Shown piece by piece: positions 26,201-37,759 of a stretch of 64,000 nt of DNA. The notes under the pieces are model-generated. The model did no database searches. It worked only from the letters and a program-made list of their open reading frames with translations, and had not been told where the DNA came from. Location of the stretch: NCBI RefSeq assembly GCF_036588685.1, contig NC_086378.1:22173578-22237577 (forward strand), read 5' to 3'. This DNA is from Mytilus trossulus (taxonomy: Eukaryota; Mollusca; Bivalvia; Mytilida; Mytilidae). The translations under genes were made by a program, and so were the position numbers. Position 1 is the stretch's first letter, and each line of letters begins with the position of its first letter.

Positions 26201-29200
26201 CATAACACTTTCATCATGGTACCATACGGGCGCAACGGCGGTTTTCAATAGAATTTCGGTATGTGCTGTAACGGCAGAATGCATAGCGGCGCTCTTTGTT
26301 TCTGTGGTACTTTGTAGCTCTTCGTTGACAGGTTTTGTTACGGCTTTATTTTCACTTGAAGTGGAGTTTTCATTCAGTAAATTATTACGGCAGATGCTAC
26401 TGTGATGTTTCTTACTGCAATTTCGGCAACTGTATTTTGACCTGCATTCCGAAACCTTGTGATTACCGAAACAGTTAAAGCAAACTCGTTTTTCCTTTAC
26501 GATTTGGGTGCGGGCGTTTATATCAGTGATCTTCGTACATTCATTTGGGTGATGCGGGTTTTGACAAAACAAACACGGCCTTTTAGTCTTAACGGAACTA
26601 TTGTTGTTACTTTCTTTAGACCCTGTTGAACTCCATCTTTTATTTGTTGTTTCTGTGACGAACGATGCGGTGGGGATAATATCGGTTTCAATAGGATTGG
26701 CGTTAGCGGCCTCTTGGATACAAATTTCTTTCTTTATTGCTTTGCGTAAACTTGAAATATCCCAATCATCATTACCGTGGTCTCGAGTAATATTTTGTCT
26801 GACAAAACATGGCAGTTTGTTGAGTATAAGCGGTATTAATAGGCTTCCATACGATTCCTGATATCGACCCATTCCTTCTAGTTCACGTATATTACTTTCT
26901 ATTGTGTCACTGAACGATTTCAGTCCCCTAATTCCGGGCGTTGGTGCAGGCAAATTTAGCAAATTTTGCATGTATGCGTTAACTATTTTGTGTTGTTGGC
27001 CGAATCTCTCGTGTAGAATTTGTATTGCTTGAATATAATTTGTATTAGTCATTTGCATTCCCGAAATACACTGGCTAGCTTCTCCATAAAGTTGCGATTT
27101 TAAATAATTAAATCGTTGCACGTCACTCAATGAAGGATTTTCATGTACGGAATTATTATAGGAATCCCAAAAGGCTGACCATTCCAGTAGATTTCCGCCG
27201 AAAGTTGGCAAGTTGAGTTTAGGCAATTTGTTATAATGACTTGACACTGTGGAGGTGGGCATGCTTGACTGGCTTAGGCTTGTTTGCTCTGAGTTGAAAA
27301 TTATCTGGTTAGAATGTTCTTGCACGCTTGGGTTATTGCATATAAAATCTGATGCATTAGGGTTAAGAGCTGATTGATTTTTAGAATGACTTACTTCTTT
27401 TATGAATTTTTCTATTTTCGTTATTCCAACTTGAATATCCAACTCGTATCTGTCAACTTCTTCAATTTCTTCGTCGAGGTCTTCTTCTTCTTCAATAGAT
27501 TCTAGAATCTTCTCATTGAGGTCAGACAATGTCTTCTTCTTGGTTTTGATGAGCTCCATCATGGATCTGAGGTTAATAACATCTTGATGCGGTTCTTCTG
27601 TCGGGTCTGCTTTTTTCAGTAGTTTTATTACTGCTCGTCGATGTGCGGCTCGTACTGTTTTGAGTTTAGAACTCATCTCTAGTTGTGGTTTTCGTCACGG
27701 CACCAATATCTTGAGGGTTATTCTCTTTTGTTGTGGAGGAATAATAACGTCTTGCTAGTTTAGATGCTTTATGATCGTAAGATGAAAGATATACGTAACA
27801 ATAACGTTACGTTACATTAACAATAGTGTGCGCGAAAGTACGGGAAACAATTACATAAGAAAATGATAAAAAGTCTCTTGTTCTATATTCACGACAGGTT
27901 TCTTTTTTAAGATTTCAAAATGTTTACTACACAGTTAAAGAGAATGGGAAAGTTAATTATACATGTTTTGTATTGTTCAGTTAAATTCTGTTTAAGTTTC
28001 AATAATATATTTGCTCTGTAAAAAAAGAGCCGTCAAGGACTCAGTTAAACTCTTAGTGTCATAACTCATTTTAAACTGCATTCATAAAAGTAAATCAGTT
28101 AACCTCCAACTTAGATCCGATCTTCATTGAGTGTTTTTAGAGTCGTTTCTTTTTTAATTAATTTCATTTATTATGTTAGTTGTCTCTAGTTTTAGTTTTC
28201 GTGTGATGCACAACTGTATTATAACTTTGTGAACTATGTAATGTAGCTAACGAAATAACAAGACCTTCATTCCATTAGTAGACCAGACTTTTTCTTTGGC
28301 TTCAGTTTCATTGATTTTATCTTCAATCAAAAGGAATATTATTTGTTTGTTATTACCGCTAGTAATGCTTACTGCCAAATTAACAAACTTTAATTGATCT
28401 TCGATATGGCGACATTTAGTTGATCTACTGAATGAGAAGATGGTCTTTAAATTTGAACTGTACTTTCCGATTACGTTACTCAAGCCAATTTAACCGTCGA
28501 TTAAAGGAAACATATGAATCACCATCATTGATATGGTCATAATAATAAATTAACTGTTTACAAAACTATGAAGTTATAAAATACTACGGCGATTCTACCT
28601 CATTAATATATTAGCTTAGCTGTATATGACGAAACTCTTAGGAATTGTTGGTCCTGAGTTCTCTATAACTTCGTAGTTTATTTGGCATTTTTAACTTTTT
28701 CTTATTCGAGCGTCACTGATGACGGTTTTGCAGACGAATCAGGCGTATGACACAATTAAAACAATTCAATCCTAGTATCTATGATGGGTTTATATATTTA
28801 AACTTGATAAATTTCAAAACGTAAATTAAATAGGAGTTCAGTATGTTTTTTTAAGCGGTATTATGAATGCTCTTCAACTTTATTCTTGTTTGGCTTTCTA
28901 TCTTTTTTTTAATCTGAGCGTCACTGATTAGTCTTATGTAGAAACGCGCGTGTGGCGTATCAAATTATAAGCCTGTCACCTTTGATAACTATTGGTACGC
29001 TAAGCATGCTTTTCGTCTGCATAAGACTTAACATTGTGCTCGAATAAGGATAAAACAATCGACACGTATAACTAAAACTAACAAGTCTTTTATGTTTAAC
29101 AACAGATTATCTTAATTAACAGGCTTATAACGTATATGAAACAGTAAAAATAAAATTCAATGAACTCAAGAACAGTTTAATTGGCATGGCATGTATATAG

Positions 29201-29378
29201 ATCTTCAACTATTTCGGTTCCTGTACTTTCTTGTCTTTCAAATATTCGGCTTTGATTTTTCCTTACAAAGGCTGTATTAGAAAAGAGCTTCAATACACAT
29301 GAAATTTATAAAGTGTTGTTTTTTTCTGTTTTTTTTTAATAAAAACTTACCCGATAATAAAGTTATAATTCTAAGCAT
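20269..29378 (-). CDS. Secreted Cys-module protein, gene C (Thr/Pro-rich paralogue)
   Basis: Six-exon model, transcribed leftward: 29351-29378, 23418-23558, 22512-22703, 21121-21235, 20716-20766, 20269-20305. All borders are AG/GT and phases join (1,1,1,2,2), giving 187 residues. Exon 1 encodes MLRIITLLS; with exon 2 (LVGVHLA) it makes a signal peptide. Exons 2-3 are Thr/Pro/Glu-rich and mucin-like (residues 20-120). Exon 4 carries the module: Cys138-Pro, 18 residues, Cys157-Glu. Exon 5 encodes VISQDDSIRWFNMPGK and exon 6 PPSVFVRHINT then TGA, with AATAAA 36 bp on (20233-20228). Genes A and B have the same exon order and module, but gene C lacks the second cysteine module. Intron 1 is 5.8 kb because a BEL/Pao copy and an AGCTCACC repeat lie in it. 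Least sure: the exon 2 donor (GTACGA chosen for phase) and exon 6. Function unknown. Confidence 0.6.
20468..20692 (-). mobile_element. RT-B retroelement tail, truncated copy
   Basis: GAGGGGCGAAAGATACCAGAGGGACAGTC...ACTGGGGGTGATTTCAGGTGCTCCGGAAGG...GCAGATCCTGCTCCGCCCGTGGCACCCGTCGTGTTAC matches the tail of the RT-B copy at 49757. It carries no coding part. It lies in the last intron of gene C. Confidence 0.75.
23352..23376 (-). repeat. Very short RT-B tail fragment
   Basis: GAGGGACGAAAGATACCAGAAG at the gene C exon 2/intron 2 border matches the extreme 3' end of RT-B tails. Confidence 0.4.
23698..24810 (+). mobile_element. Hairpin-ended AGCTCACC repeat, copy 3
   Basis: It starts AGCTCACCTGGCCC, but the pairing arm is deleted. 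It ends AGGCTCTTTAGAGCCTCTAGT (24790-24810). The internal duplication is shown by AAAAAATGTGTCCGATGACCCCGC near 23817 and 24193; the period is shortened to about 375 bp by a deletion. It lies in intron 1 of gene C. Confidence 0.7.
25198..27676 (-). pseudogene. BEL/Pao gag-protease-RT frame, frameshifted and truncated
   Basis: The first 735 codons are open (27676-25469). Seen in order: an acidic, coiled-coil-like N-terminus; a DUF1759-type gag region (KLPKLNLPTFGGNLLEWSAF); three zinc knuckles (CLFCQNPHHPNEC, CFNCFGNHKVSEC, CRNCSKKHHSSIC); and a DUF1758-type aspartic protease with NILFDEGAQNSFIS, Asp-Glu-Gly where Asp-Thr/Ser-Gly is usual. A linker leads to the reverse-transcriptase start. Near 25510-25525 the frame shifts by one. 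The second frame (to 25198) carries the early RT residues (IARRRTQNVIERLAKDLDML) and then loses similarity. This is a dead copy. Confidence 0.85.
25198..27803 (-). mobile_element. BEL/Pao LTR retrotransposon, truncated
   Basis: Transcribed leftward inside intron 1 of gene C. A primer-binding-like TTGGTGCCGTGACG lies at 27706-27693, just before the start codon of the gag-pol frame. An LTR remnant probably covers about 27708-27803 (TGTTACG...AGATAT) or somewhat more. The element stops in the first part of reverse transcriptase near 25200-25290. RNase H, integrase and the other LTR are missing, so it cannot move on its own. Confidence 0.8.
27804..29350. other. Intron 1 of gene C, distal part
   Basis: AT-rich DNA with no supported exon. 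It holds two SINE-like fragments (28660-28760 and 28864-29012). The 78-codon frame at 28247-28483 has no features I can support. Confidence 0.5.
28864..29012 (+). repeat. ACGCGCGT SINE-like element
   Basis: ATGCTCTTCAACTTTATTCTTG...GAGCGTCACTGATTAGTCTTATGTAGAAACGCGCGTGTGGCGTA...CCTTTGATAACTA matches the elements at 36060 and 14985. A second partial copy with GAGCGTCACTGATGACGG lies at 28660-28760. Confidence 0.65.
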
Positions 29379-29943
29379 CCCTTTCAAATTTTGATATGAA
29401 AATGTCCTTAGTATTCTAGAACTGGTAGAAAACATTCTTAAAATTTGATTTATATTTATCTTCTATTTGACAAATGTTCCCTTCAGTCGGTAGAACAGTA
29501 TGACAACCCGTCTTAACCAATCAAATATTATGTGATAGGAAGATATGTATGTTTATTTATTTCATTAACACGTTATTTACATTAATTAATAATAGCAGTA
29601 ATGGACTTCTGATAAAAGATATACAAAAAAGCTTAAGTATTATAGGATATTTTTTATAATAACAAGGGGGCGGAACTGTGGTTTTGCCATCAAAAGTTTT
29701 CAAATGTGTGGCATCCAATGAAAAAGGATATAGTATTAGAAGTATAGTATGCCTGTTGACATATCAACTTCACAATATTTTAAAAGGAAACATTTACATT
29801 TATTTTGAGTTATATTCTTTTGATTAAGAAACTGTTTTGTTGTATTGGTCTCCAATGTTCATAAATCTATCTATCTTTCTGATCTTCAGAATTCCCTTTC
29901 CTTTGTTATAAAAAGCGGTAAAAGGGATCCGCCTGTATTATTT

Positions 29944-30400
29944 CATTTCATTTAATAAGGCTGTCATACAAGTGAGAGGTTTAGCTAGCTATTAAGCCAG
30001 GTATAATCAATAAAATTGAGAATGGAAATGGGGAATGTGTCAAAGAGACAACAACCCGACCAAATAAAAAACAACAGCAGAAGGTCACCAACAGGTCTTC
30101 AATGTAGCGAGAAATTCCCGCACCCGGAGGCGTCCTTCAGCTGGCCCCTAAACAAATATATACTAGTTCAGTGATAATGAACGCCATACTAATTTCCAAA
30201 TTGTACACAAGAAACTAATATAAAAATAATACAAGACTAACAAAGGCCAGAGGCTCCTGACTTGGACAGGCGCAAATATGCGTGGCATCTACATAAGAAA
30301 ATACGTGGCATCTACATAAGAAAAAGCCTGAATTAAGTCAGAAGAATAACAGTTACTACCGGTTCGTCTGATGTGTATTGATCTTTTGATACTTCAATCA
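29944..30400 (+). repeat. TTTAGCTAGCTATTAA repeat split by an RT-A insertion
   Basis: The left part is GGCTGTCATACAAGTGAGAGGTTTAGCTAGCTATTAAGCCAGG (to about 30004). The right part resumes as TCTACATAAGAAAAAGCCTGAATTAAGTCAG...GTTCGTCTGATGTG. A second copy of the left part is at 52725-52775. GTGGCATCTACATAAGAAAA is doubled in tandem at 30281-30325, beside the insertion. Confidence 0.6.
30005..30275 (-). mobile_element. RT-A retroelement tail, recent truncated copy
   Basis: Over about 265 bp it differs from the RT-A tail at 46690-46965 at only about three positions by eye. It has the same 3' terminus (ATAAAATTGAGAATGG on this strand) and is cut off 5' with no coding sequence. It interrupts another repeat. 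Confidence 0.85.
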
Positions 30401-33263
30401 GATTATAAACTTTTCTTTTTTAATTTTCCTCGAACTTTTACTTTTTCATTTTTTTTCTAATGTCGTTGTCTTTTAAGAGCTAAACTAATGTATTCTCTTT
30501 TAGTCACGTTAATTTAAATGGCCAAACGAATAATGCTATAAACCTTTCGCTATTGTCGTTAAGTTCACAAACAAACAAAATTAAAAATACTTGTCCAAGG
30601 CAATCTATCATCGTTTTAACATGGCTATCAAAGGTGACAAAGTTAAATAGACAGGTGAGGATACTGACATTCTTACTTTGAAGAATCTATTTCTGATACT
30701 AGGAATACTATATAATGATAAACACTGTCAGTTTTTGAATAGAATAGTATGTGCACAAAACAATTGTAGCTGCGTATCCCTTTTGGTAGATTTTCCCTCT
30801 CTCTTAACGGAGTTCGCTATCAATTTCAGAATAATTACCTTTTCAAAACACTTGTTTATATTGATATGGGATTAATAGAGAACTCAAATGAACAAAAATA
30901 TATATATATATATATATATATAGGTCAATGTGCTTGTTTTCGAGATATTAGCTCTTGAAATTTTAGCGGGAAAATATTAATCGCTCTTGTCTTTTCATAA
31001 CTTTATCATTGACAAGTGTAAGTTCTCAAAAACTATTAAAAATAATTAGATTTTTATAAGACTTTAACAGATGGATTATCATTATTAATATAAAAGATTT
31101 ATAAAATGAAAAATGGGGGTCAATGGGCAATTTTTATTCAGGCGTTCACATGGATAAAACAAGATGATTTCGAAAATCTGACAAGAAACCCATAATCATG
31201 ATAAGCGAGCATCCTTAATAATATGTATTTTCTTTTTATAAGAACGACAAGTAACTAAAGGTATTTGTTTAATTAAAAACAAATATATGTTCGTAACCTA
31301 AATTTATCTCTATATTGTAAGCTCTAATAACTCTACGTTTAGTTATATAAATGATTAAGTGTGTGCTCTAGTGGACAACCTTGACGAAAAGCTGGTTTAT
31401 TTCATATAGTCACTGATATTTACGTTTCAATCGTTAGTCAATTATTTGTTAATCGAGTTGCGATTAAACTTTGCAAGACTACCCTGCTGTTTTGGAATCA
31501 ATCTATGATTTGAATTTCAATCAGCATTAATTTCCAAAGACATATACTACAATTCTACCATATTTCTCTAGCATGACCAACTGTTCAAGAATGCAATACA
31601 CCTAATCGCTATTTATTCCATTCCGGATAAGTTCTAAAATTACAACTTTTTCATCCATTTGAAATTATTTGGGATCCTGTTTAAACAATGCACCATGTGT
31701 GATACTTTTTAATGAGACCTGTATAAACTACCGTAATTACTTCAAACAAAATATTTTTTTACTTCAATTAAAATTTCGAAAAAAGTGTATCATACTCTAT
31801 CAAAATTTCATAATGATCGCTTTCTAAAGTTTTTCTTCCCTCAGCTCCCTACTGATGACCTCTATTTCCGGCGGCATGACCCAAACAGGAAAATGTGTAA
31901 ATGACGGTTTTTTCCCGGATTGGACTAAATATCGATAAGATGTATTGATTAGTTGATCTCGTTTATTTTTACATTCTTGACCTTGAACTGGTAACCATAG
32001 ATATGTGGTTTAAAAAAAATATACGTTTTCAATTTCAAAATTGCAAGTTTCATTTCTTGTATGTTTGCTATCAAAGATGACAATCCCCCTGAAAGAAATG
32101 TCTCATGAAAAGATTAGAGCACTTTGGATGATCAGATGACTATGACTTATTTTAACTACCAATTAAGCATACACAATTGTATAATTTATTTTAAAATGTT
32201 TTTTTACATTTTATTTGCCTTATAAGTCACATCTGTGTTGTTTTTTACTTGACGAAGATTACAGAAGTTTCCTGACAAAGGAGATACAGGAAGAAAACTA
32301 AATTTCGTTGTTGATTATATCCTGAATTAAAAAGGATTAACATAAATGGTGAACAAAAGGCAATCTTCATGAATTTTAAACCTGACAAAATTAAATGATT
32401 GACTATATGCATTACGTTAATATGAACGGATGACCACAAGGGTTACATTAAGCATATACCATTGCGATATGTCCAATGTGGTTTAATGACATTGAGTTTT
32501 TACGATATGAGGCTTATAATGTTGTAGATGTGGATTTGGGTTTCCTCCATTAAAAGGGCATGAATCATAGAATAATGGCGCTAACACATTGAAATACATA
32601 ATATATCTAGTTCATTGTATGTTAGTCAGCCAAAACAATAGCAACAGCTTTTATTCTGCTGATCGTGTGCGTTCTACATGTTTTAAAAACTTTTTGTGTT
32701 TCATAGTAAACCATAGCTATGAAAATATATATAAGTATATGAGTGTGGTAAACGTTATCATATTGCTATATAAAAGTATGTATTATAAAACCTAAAACTG
32801 AAATTCAAGTAATTTAATTGGTGGATGAGTTGTAAATATGTGTTCAGATAATTATTATAAATATATATTAGCCTGAGATAAGAGTATAGTTTTCCGACCA
32901 CGTTTTTGTGAGATTCGGTTGGCGATTGATACTTCATGCAACATGTTATGCATGATTTTATGCATGATTGATCACCAAAATAGACACAAAAACCCACATT
33001 TGTTTGTACATATTCAACATGCATCTCGAAAAGTGCACACTTTTATTACAATAAACCGATATTTCGCATGTATGTTTGTTTATTTGTACTGTTAGATCAT
33101 ACATCATTATGGGCTAATCAAGCATTTGTTATGGTCCAAAAACGATAATTACCTGACGTTTACCGTTATTTGAGTGATTATTGTTGACATTTTTCTGCAC
33201 CTGCGGTATAAAGTTCTTGTAATGCTTACAATGATGTCATAATACAATATTTACGGAAAGAAA
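30400..33263. other. Intergenic, no supported gene
   Basis: Region between the divergently transcribed genes C and A. It has a (TA)n tract at about 30898-30921 and otherwise unremarkable AT-rich DNA. Both genes could have promoters here (gene C start at 29378, gene A start at 33264), but I see no distinctive motif. Confidence 0.45.
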
Positions 33264-36200
33264 ATGGAACTTTCTATATTCCTCGTGTCTGGTAAGTATT
33301 ATTTAAGTAAAACTTTCATAAGCCTTTTATCTTTGATGAGGTTTTTTTTATGAAATATGTCGGCTTTCAAAAATCAAAGAGAGATATTTTCTTGAACAAT
33401 AATTCAAAATTGATTTCCAAATCTAACGGGGGAAAGTACTTTTATTTAATAAAAAAAATATGAGCCTGGTATCTTAGTGAGGGTTTTTTTTCTTTTAAAA
33501 ATCAAGACGACATTTTTGTTCTAAAGGAACATTACATTATTATTTATTTTCAAATCTTGTTGAGGTAAAATGAAATGGTTGAAAGTATATGCGAAGCAAT
33601 TCTTACATCTTTAATAGATTTCTGTTTCCGATATTATTCCAAGATTTGTTTTTGCTTAATTGATTTTTGACTATTGAACAGCGGTATACTACTGTTGCCT
33701 TTATTTAAAATAAAATGAGTAAAAAGTCCACGAATTCGAATATGATAAAAAGCTTAAAAGGGCATCATTTTTTGTTTATATTTTCATTTGACTTTATAGT
33801 TATATCGTGCATCCTGACGAGTAAATGGGTTGACGCTGTTATTTTTCCATATAATCCCTACACACTTCAAAGGCAAAGTTTAGGCAGACCAGCAAATATG
33901 CCGGTCGGAGGAAACAGACAGATGAGACCGCCTGTAAACACTGTCCAGGAAAAAGTCGTTTGTCCATCATATAAAATCTATTACGAAGGAGATAAACTGG
34001 TATTGGTATTGCAGGCCGGAAAATGTGAACTTATTGTAGAAAAATATGCAATTGAAGATTCAATCTCCATGGGAGGGAAAACATCAGAAAAAGAAAAGTA
34101 AGTGTTATGAGTAGGAAAGAAATGAAACAATGACAGTTTCAAAATGTAAGGTTTTGGGGATTGAATTTATGCAATAGGGTAAAATAAACATGTGTTAAAT
34201 TACCGAAAGAAAAAATATTTTTATCATTCTAGTTTTATGGGGAACTGTTCTCAAGATTTTAGATTTTTTTTAAACAATAAAAATATTATATTCTTATCTT
34301 GAAAATAATTAAATGATTTTTTCGCATGTTTAAAAGACTTCTCTTTTTTCATCTTTTTTTAGTTATTTTCTGTTAAGATGCACGATACAATTAGACTTCT
34401 CTGTAAAGAGAAGGGACTGGATCGAAACACATTGCTAGCGAAGATTTTTTTTAATATCTATTTAATGTTTTGTTACCAATATTTTCTGGAAAAAATTTAA
34501 TACTTCGTTTGATGCTATTCAAAAATAAAAAGAAAAGAATTGAGGATTTTGAATGTACAAAAAAGCTTTGTTTCATCAGTTTTAATTATGTGTGTTGCCT
34601 TGACAGATTTTATGTAACCAATACATTTTATTACCAACAACGCAAACTCTTTTTGACACAGTTTTTTATGTAACTAATTCATTTTATTGTTAACATGCAA
34701 AATCGGTTTGAGACTGACAGTTTAATATCTTATCAATACACTTCATTACCAACAACGCATTTGAGTTTTATATGTTAACAATGCATGTTCTTACCAACAC
34801 TGCAAAATCTTTTTGACAAAAGTTCGGCCTCCTATATGTGCATATAACGCAAACCGGTTTTAACAAGGTTTTTTATGTTACCACTGCGTTGTATTGCTTA
34901 CTCTACAAAATATTTTTGGAACAGTTTTGTTATGTTATCAGTGTATTGTTTTACTAACACCGCAAATCTTGTTTTAAAACAGTTTTGCGTTTTCATTACC
35001 AACACCACCAAATCTTTTGACACCATTTATGTTAACCAACACGCAAAATCTTTTTTGACACATTTTTTTTTCATGTTACCAAGCATTTTCATTACCAACC
35101 ACGCATTATTTTAACACAGTCTTATATGTTACAAATGCATTTTATACATGTTATAACCAACATCCAAAAATCTGGTTGACACTGATTGTGTATGTTAGTA
35201 ATGCATTGTTTTGCCTGAACACTGTGAAATAGTTCTGAAACAGTTTTGTTTTGTGTTACCAGTGCATTTTATTGCTAACACAGCAAATATTTTTTAAACT
35301 GTTTTTTTCTTTTTATGTTACCAATGACACCGATTCATATGTTTCCAATGCATTTTATTACCAACACTGCAATCTCAATCATTTAACACAGTGTTTGTTA
35401 TGTTACCAGTGAATTACTAACAATGCAAATCTTTTCTTTAACAGTTTTATAAGTCACCAATGCATTTTTTAAACAACGCCGCAAATATTTTTTACAACGT
35501 TGATACCGTCATACCAACAACGCATAATCTTTTTGACATTTTTTGTTTGTTTATGTAACCAATTTATTTCATTACTAAAAAGCAAAATCGTTATTTTTTT
35601 TCACAGTTTTAAATGTAATACGAAAACCGAAAAAACTGTTTGAGACACAGTTTCATAAGTTACCTATGCATTTCATTACCAACAAAACAATAATTTTATT
35701 TTACACAGTTTCATATGTTTCCATATAGAAAGCATTTATTACCAACACTGCAAAATATTTTTTGACACAGTGTTTGTATATAACCAATGAATTTAAGCAA
35801 TGCATTCTCAAAATCTTTTATTTTCAAATTTTCAGGACCTACGTACCAGTGCTACATTTCAAAAATATATTACCTATCTGTCGACAACTGCCGTATGAAT
35901 ATAAAGGATTTCATGTTACTGTAAAAACTACCACAAACTGTCAGTTGTAAGTACAAATATTTGTTTGATAATATGTAATGCTAAAAGAAGGAACATTCAT
36001 TGTAGCCGAACTTTAAATCACCAAATTATACAAGCTCTTCAACGATGCCAGACTTATACCTCATTCAATGCTCTTCAACTTTGTACTTTGGCTTTATAAA
36101 TATTTTGATATGAGCGTCACTGATGAGTCTTATGTAAACGAAACGCGCGTCTGGCGTACTAAATTATAATCCTGGTACTTTTGATAACTAATTATAAATT

Positions 36201-37560
36201 TAACTACTGGAGAAGCAGCGCAAACCCCTTGATTATTTATGAGCGTAGCGATACGATTTTTTGAATTGATATTGACACAAATTATTTTTTAAGATATTAA
36301 GTGAAGGGCGGGCACCCGCTGTGTCACCTTTTGAATTAGTTTTGGTTTCTTTCGAGAAGCGTTTGATACTGGGTACTCAGTTAACAGAGACATCAGTTAT
36401 CCAGTGGTAATATTAATGAATAAAAAGATGAGATCTAATTTTCAGGAAAACAGGTCAATCACATTATTACTTATTACATAAAATATTTATTTCTTATGCA
36501 GCAAAAATACTGCAATCTGATTGGTTGACTACCCCGGTGTAAATAACACCCAACCTTGTTCACCCGGGGATAAATAAAATTTTGCCCAAAATTTAAAAAA
36601 ATAAAGAAGAAAAAAAGAAACTTTAGAAAAAGAAAATGCTAAAAAAAAATAAAAAAAATAAAGAAATTAAATTATTAAAAAACATTTTGTTTTTTTGTTT
36701 TTTTGTAAACTCAATCTTTGACTGTAAATTTCTACAGTAAAATGCTGAATTACAACATAACATTTCTTTTTTTATAGGACTTTTGCAGTTAAACATTTCA
36801 GAGAAATGAATCCATTTTCTACCCGACCGAAGTGAGTATCTTACGTTAATTACAGACCTAAAAAAGCAAACTGCCGTCAGTAACAATCATTCAAAGTCAG
36901 AAACAAAAATAAACAAGCATTAATTTATCTTCTTTTTTTTGCAAACGGAACAACCAAGTGCTTGGCATATAGTATAATCAACTGCTTATTTTTTTTTAAG
37001 AAATATGTTTTTGTTGAAACCTTATTCTGAGCATCTCCTTTTAATCTTTTTTAATCTCAACTTTTTTTTTTATCTCGACGTGTATTTTCTATCATTTTAA
37101 ATCTCAATGTTTTTTTAACGTGTATTTTGAAGTTTTTCAATCTCATTATGTGTGTGTGTGTTTTTAATCTCGATGTGAATACTTTTCGAAATATGACTAG
37201 AACGTCGCACTATTATACTCCATCAAATTCCGTAAAATTTTCCACAGTAACACTTAAAAAAAATAAAAACATGCAATTCCTTTACTGAAAAAAAGTTATT
37301 CCTGGATCTAAAATATGCAGAAAATTAACAGAGAAAAATATGTTGTGGTCTTCAACTTGCAGAATACAGTTAAAAAATTATACTGGATATAGTTAAAAAA
37401 ACAAAAACATACAGGATGCAGTCTAAAACATGCGGAATACAGTAAAAATAGTGCATATGTACAAAGTGGGTCAAAGAGAACTTATCCCTTACATTAATAG
37501 TAAATTATGTCATTTTATACTTGCAGACTGATTTCACGACCAGTTGTTGTAAATACATAG
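33264..37560 (+). CDS. Secreted Cys-module protein, gene A
   Basis: Five-exon model: 33264-33291, 33800-34097, 35836-35946, 36778-36831, 37527-37560; phases 1,2,2,2 join; 174 residues. Exon 1 encodes MELSIFLVS; with exon 2 (ISCILTSKWVDA) it gives a signal peptide. A Pro/Arg/Gln/Asn stretch follows, then module 1 (Cys64-Pro, 20 residues, Cys85-Glu-Leu) and, in exon 3, module 2 (Cys124, 19 residues, Cys144-Gln). Exon 4 encodes TFAVKHFREMNPFSTRP and exon 5 LISRPVVVNT then TAG. In exon 3 a TAA overlaps the donor (TT|GTAAGT), so intron retention would give a 146-residue form ending Cys-Gln-Leu. Unlike gene B, no intron follows the first Cys-Glu, so two exons appear fused. AATAAA is at 37754. Intron 2 contains a minisatellite. 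Exons 1-3 are firm, 4-5 less so. Function unknown; likely extracellular. Confidence 0.68.
34468..35790 (+). repeat. Degenerate ~60-bp minisatellite in gene A intron 2
   Basis: Roughly 18-20 imperfect copies of a unit close to ATGTTACCAATGCATTTTAT, then TACCAACAACGCAAAATC, then TTTTTGACACAGTTTT fill most of the intron between exons 2 and 3. Copies differ by substitutions and small indels. Short frames at 34470, 34875 and 35762 are translations of the repeat. Confidence 0.8.
36060..36192 (+). repeat. ACGCGCGT SINE-like element
   Basis: Best copy in the window: ATGCTCTTCAACTTTGTAC, GGCTTTATAAATATTTTGAT, GAGCGTCACTGATGAGTC, AACGCGCGTCTGGCGTAC, CTGGTACTTTTGATAACTA. It lies in intron 3 of gene A. 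Confidence 0.75.
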
Positions 37561-37753
37561 CCCATGGCAGCATGACAGTCAGTAAAGGAAGAGAAAACAG
37601 ATCAGGAAAATCCATCTTGTCTTTTTTTTTAATTAACAAGTCTGTCATTAAAGGTACTATAATCAGGCGGTAAATGCTGAAATTTATAGTTTCCAGACAT
37701 GTATATATAAATGGTTAGATATTGAATATTAATACAGACAATATTTGAATTTC

Positions 37754-37759
37754 AATAAA
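37754..37759 (+). promoter_or_regulatory. Polyadenylation signal for gene A
   Basis: AATAAA lies 194 bp after the proposed TAG (37558-37560) and is followed by an A-rich stretch. This supports 37527-37560 as the last exon. Confidence 0.5.

Noticed and set aside
33715-34101. Single-exon reading of gene A starting at MSKKSTNSN
   Set aside because: An acceptor at 33799 joins in phase to the 28-nt exon at 33264, giving a much better signal peptide. The same architecture is found in genes B and C.
34470-35114. Short + strand frames in gene A intron 2
   Set aside because: Translations of the ~60-bp minisatellite.
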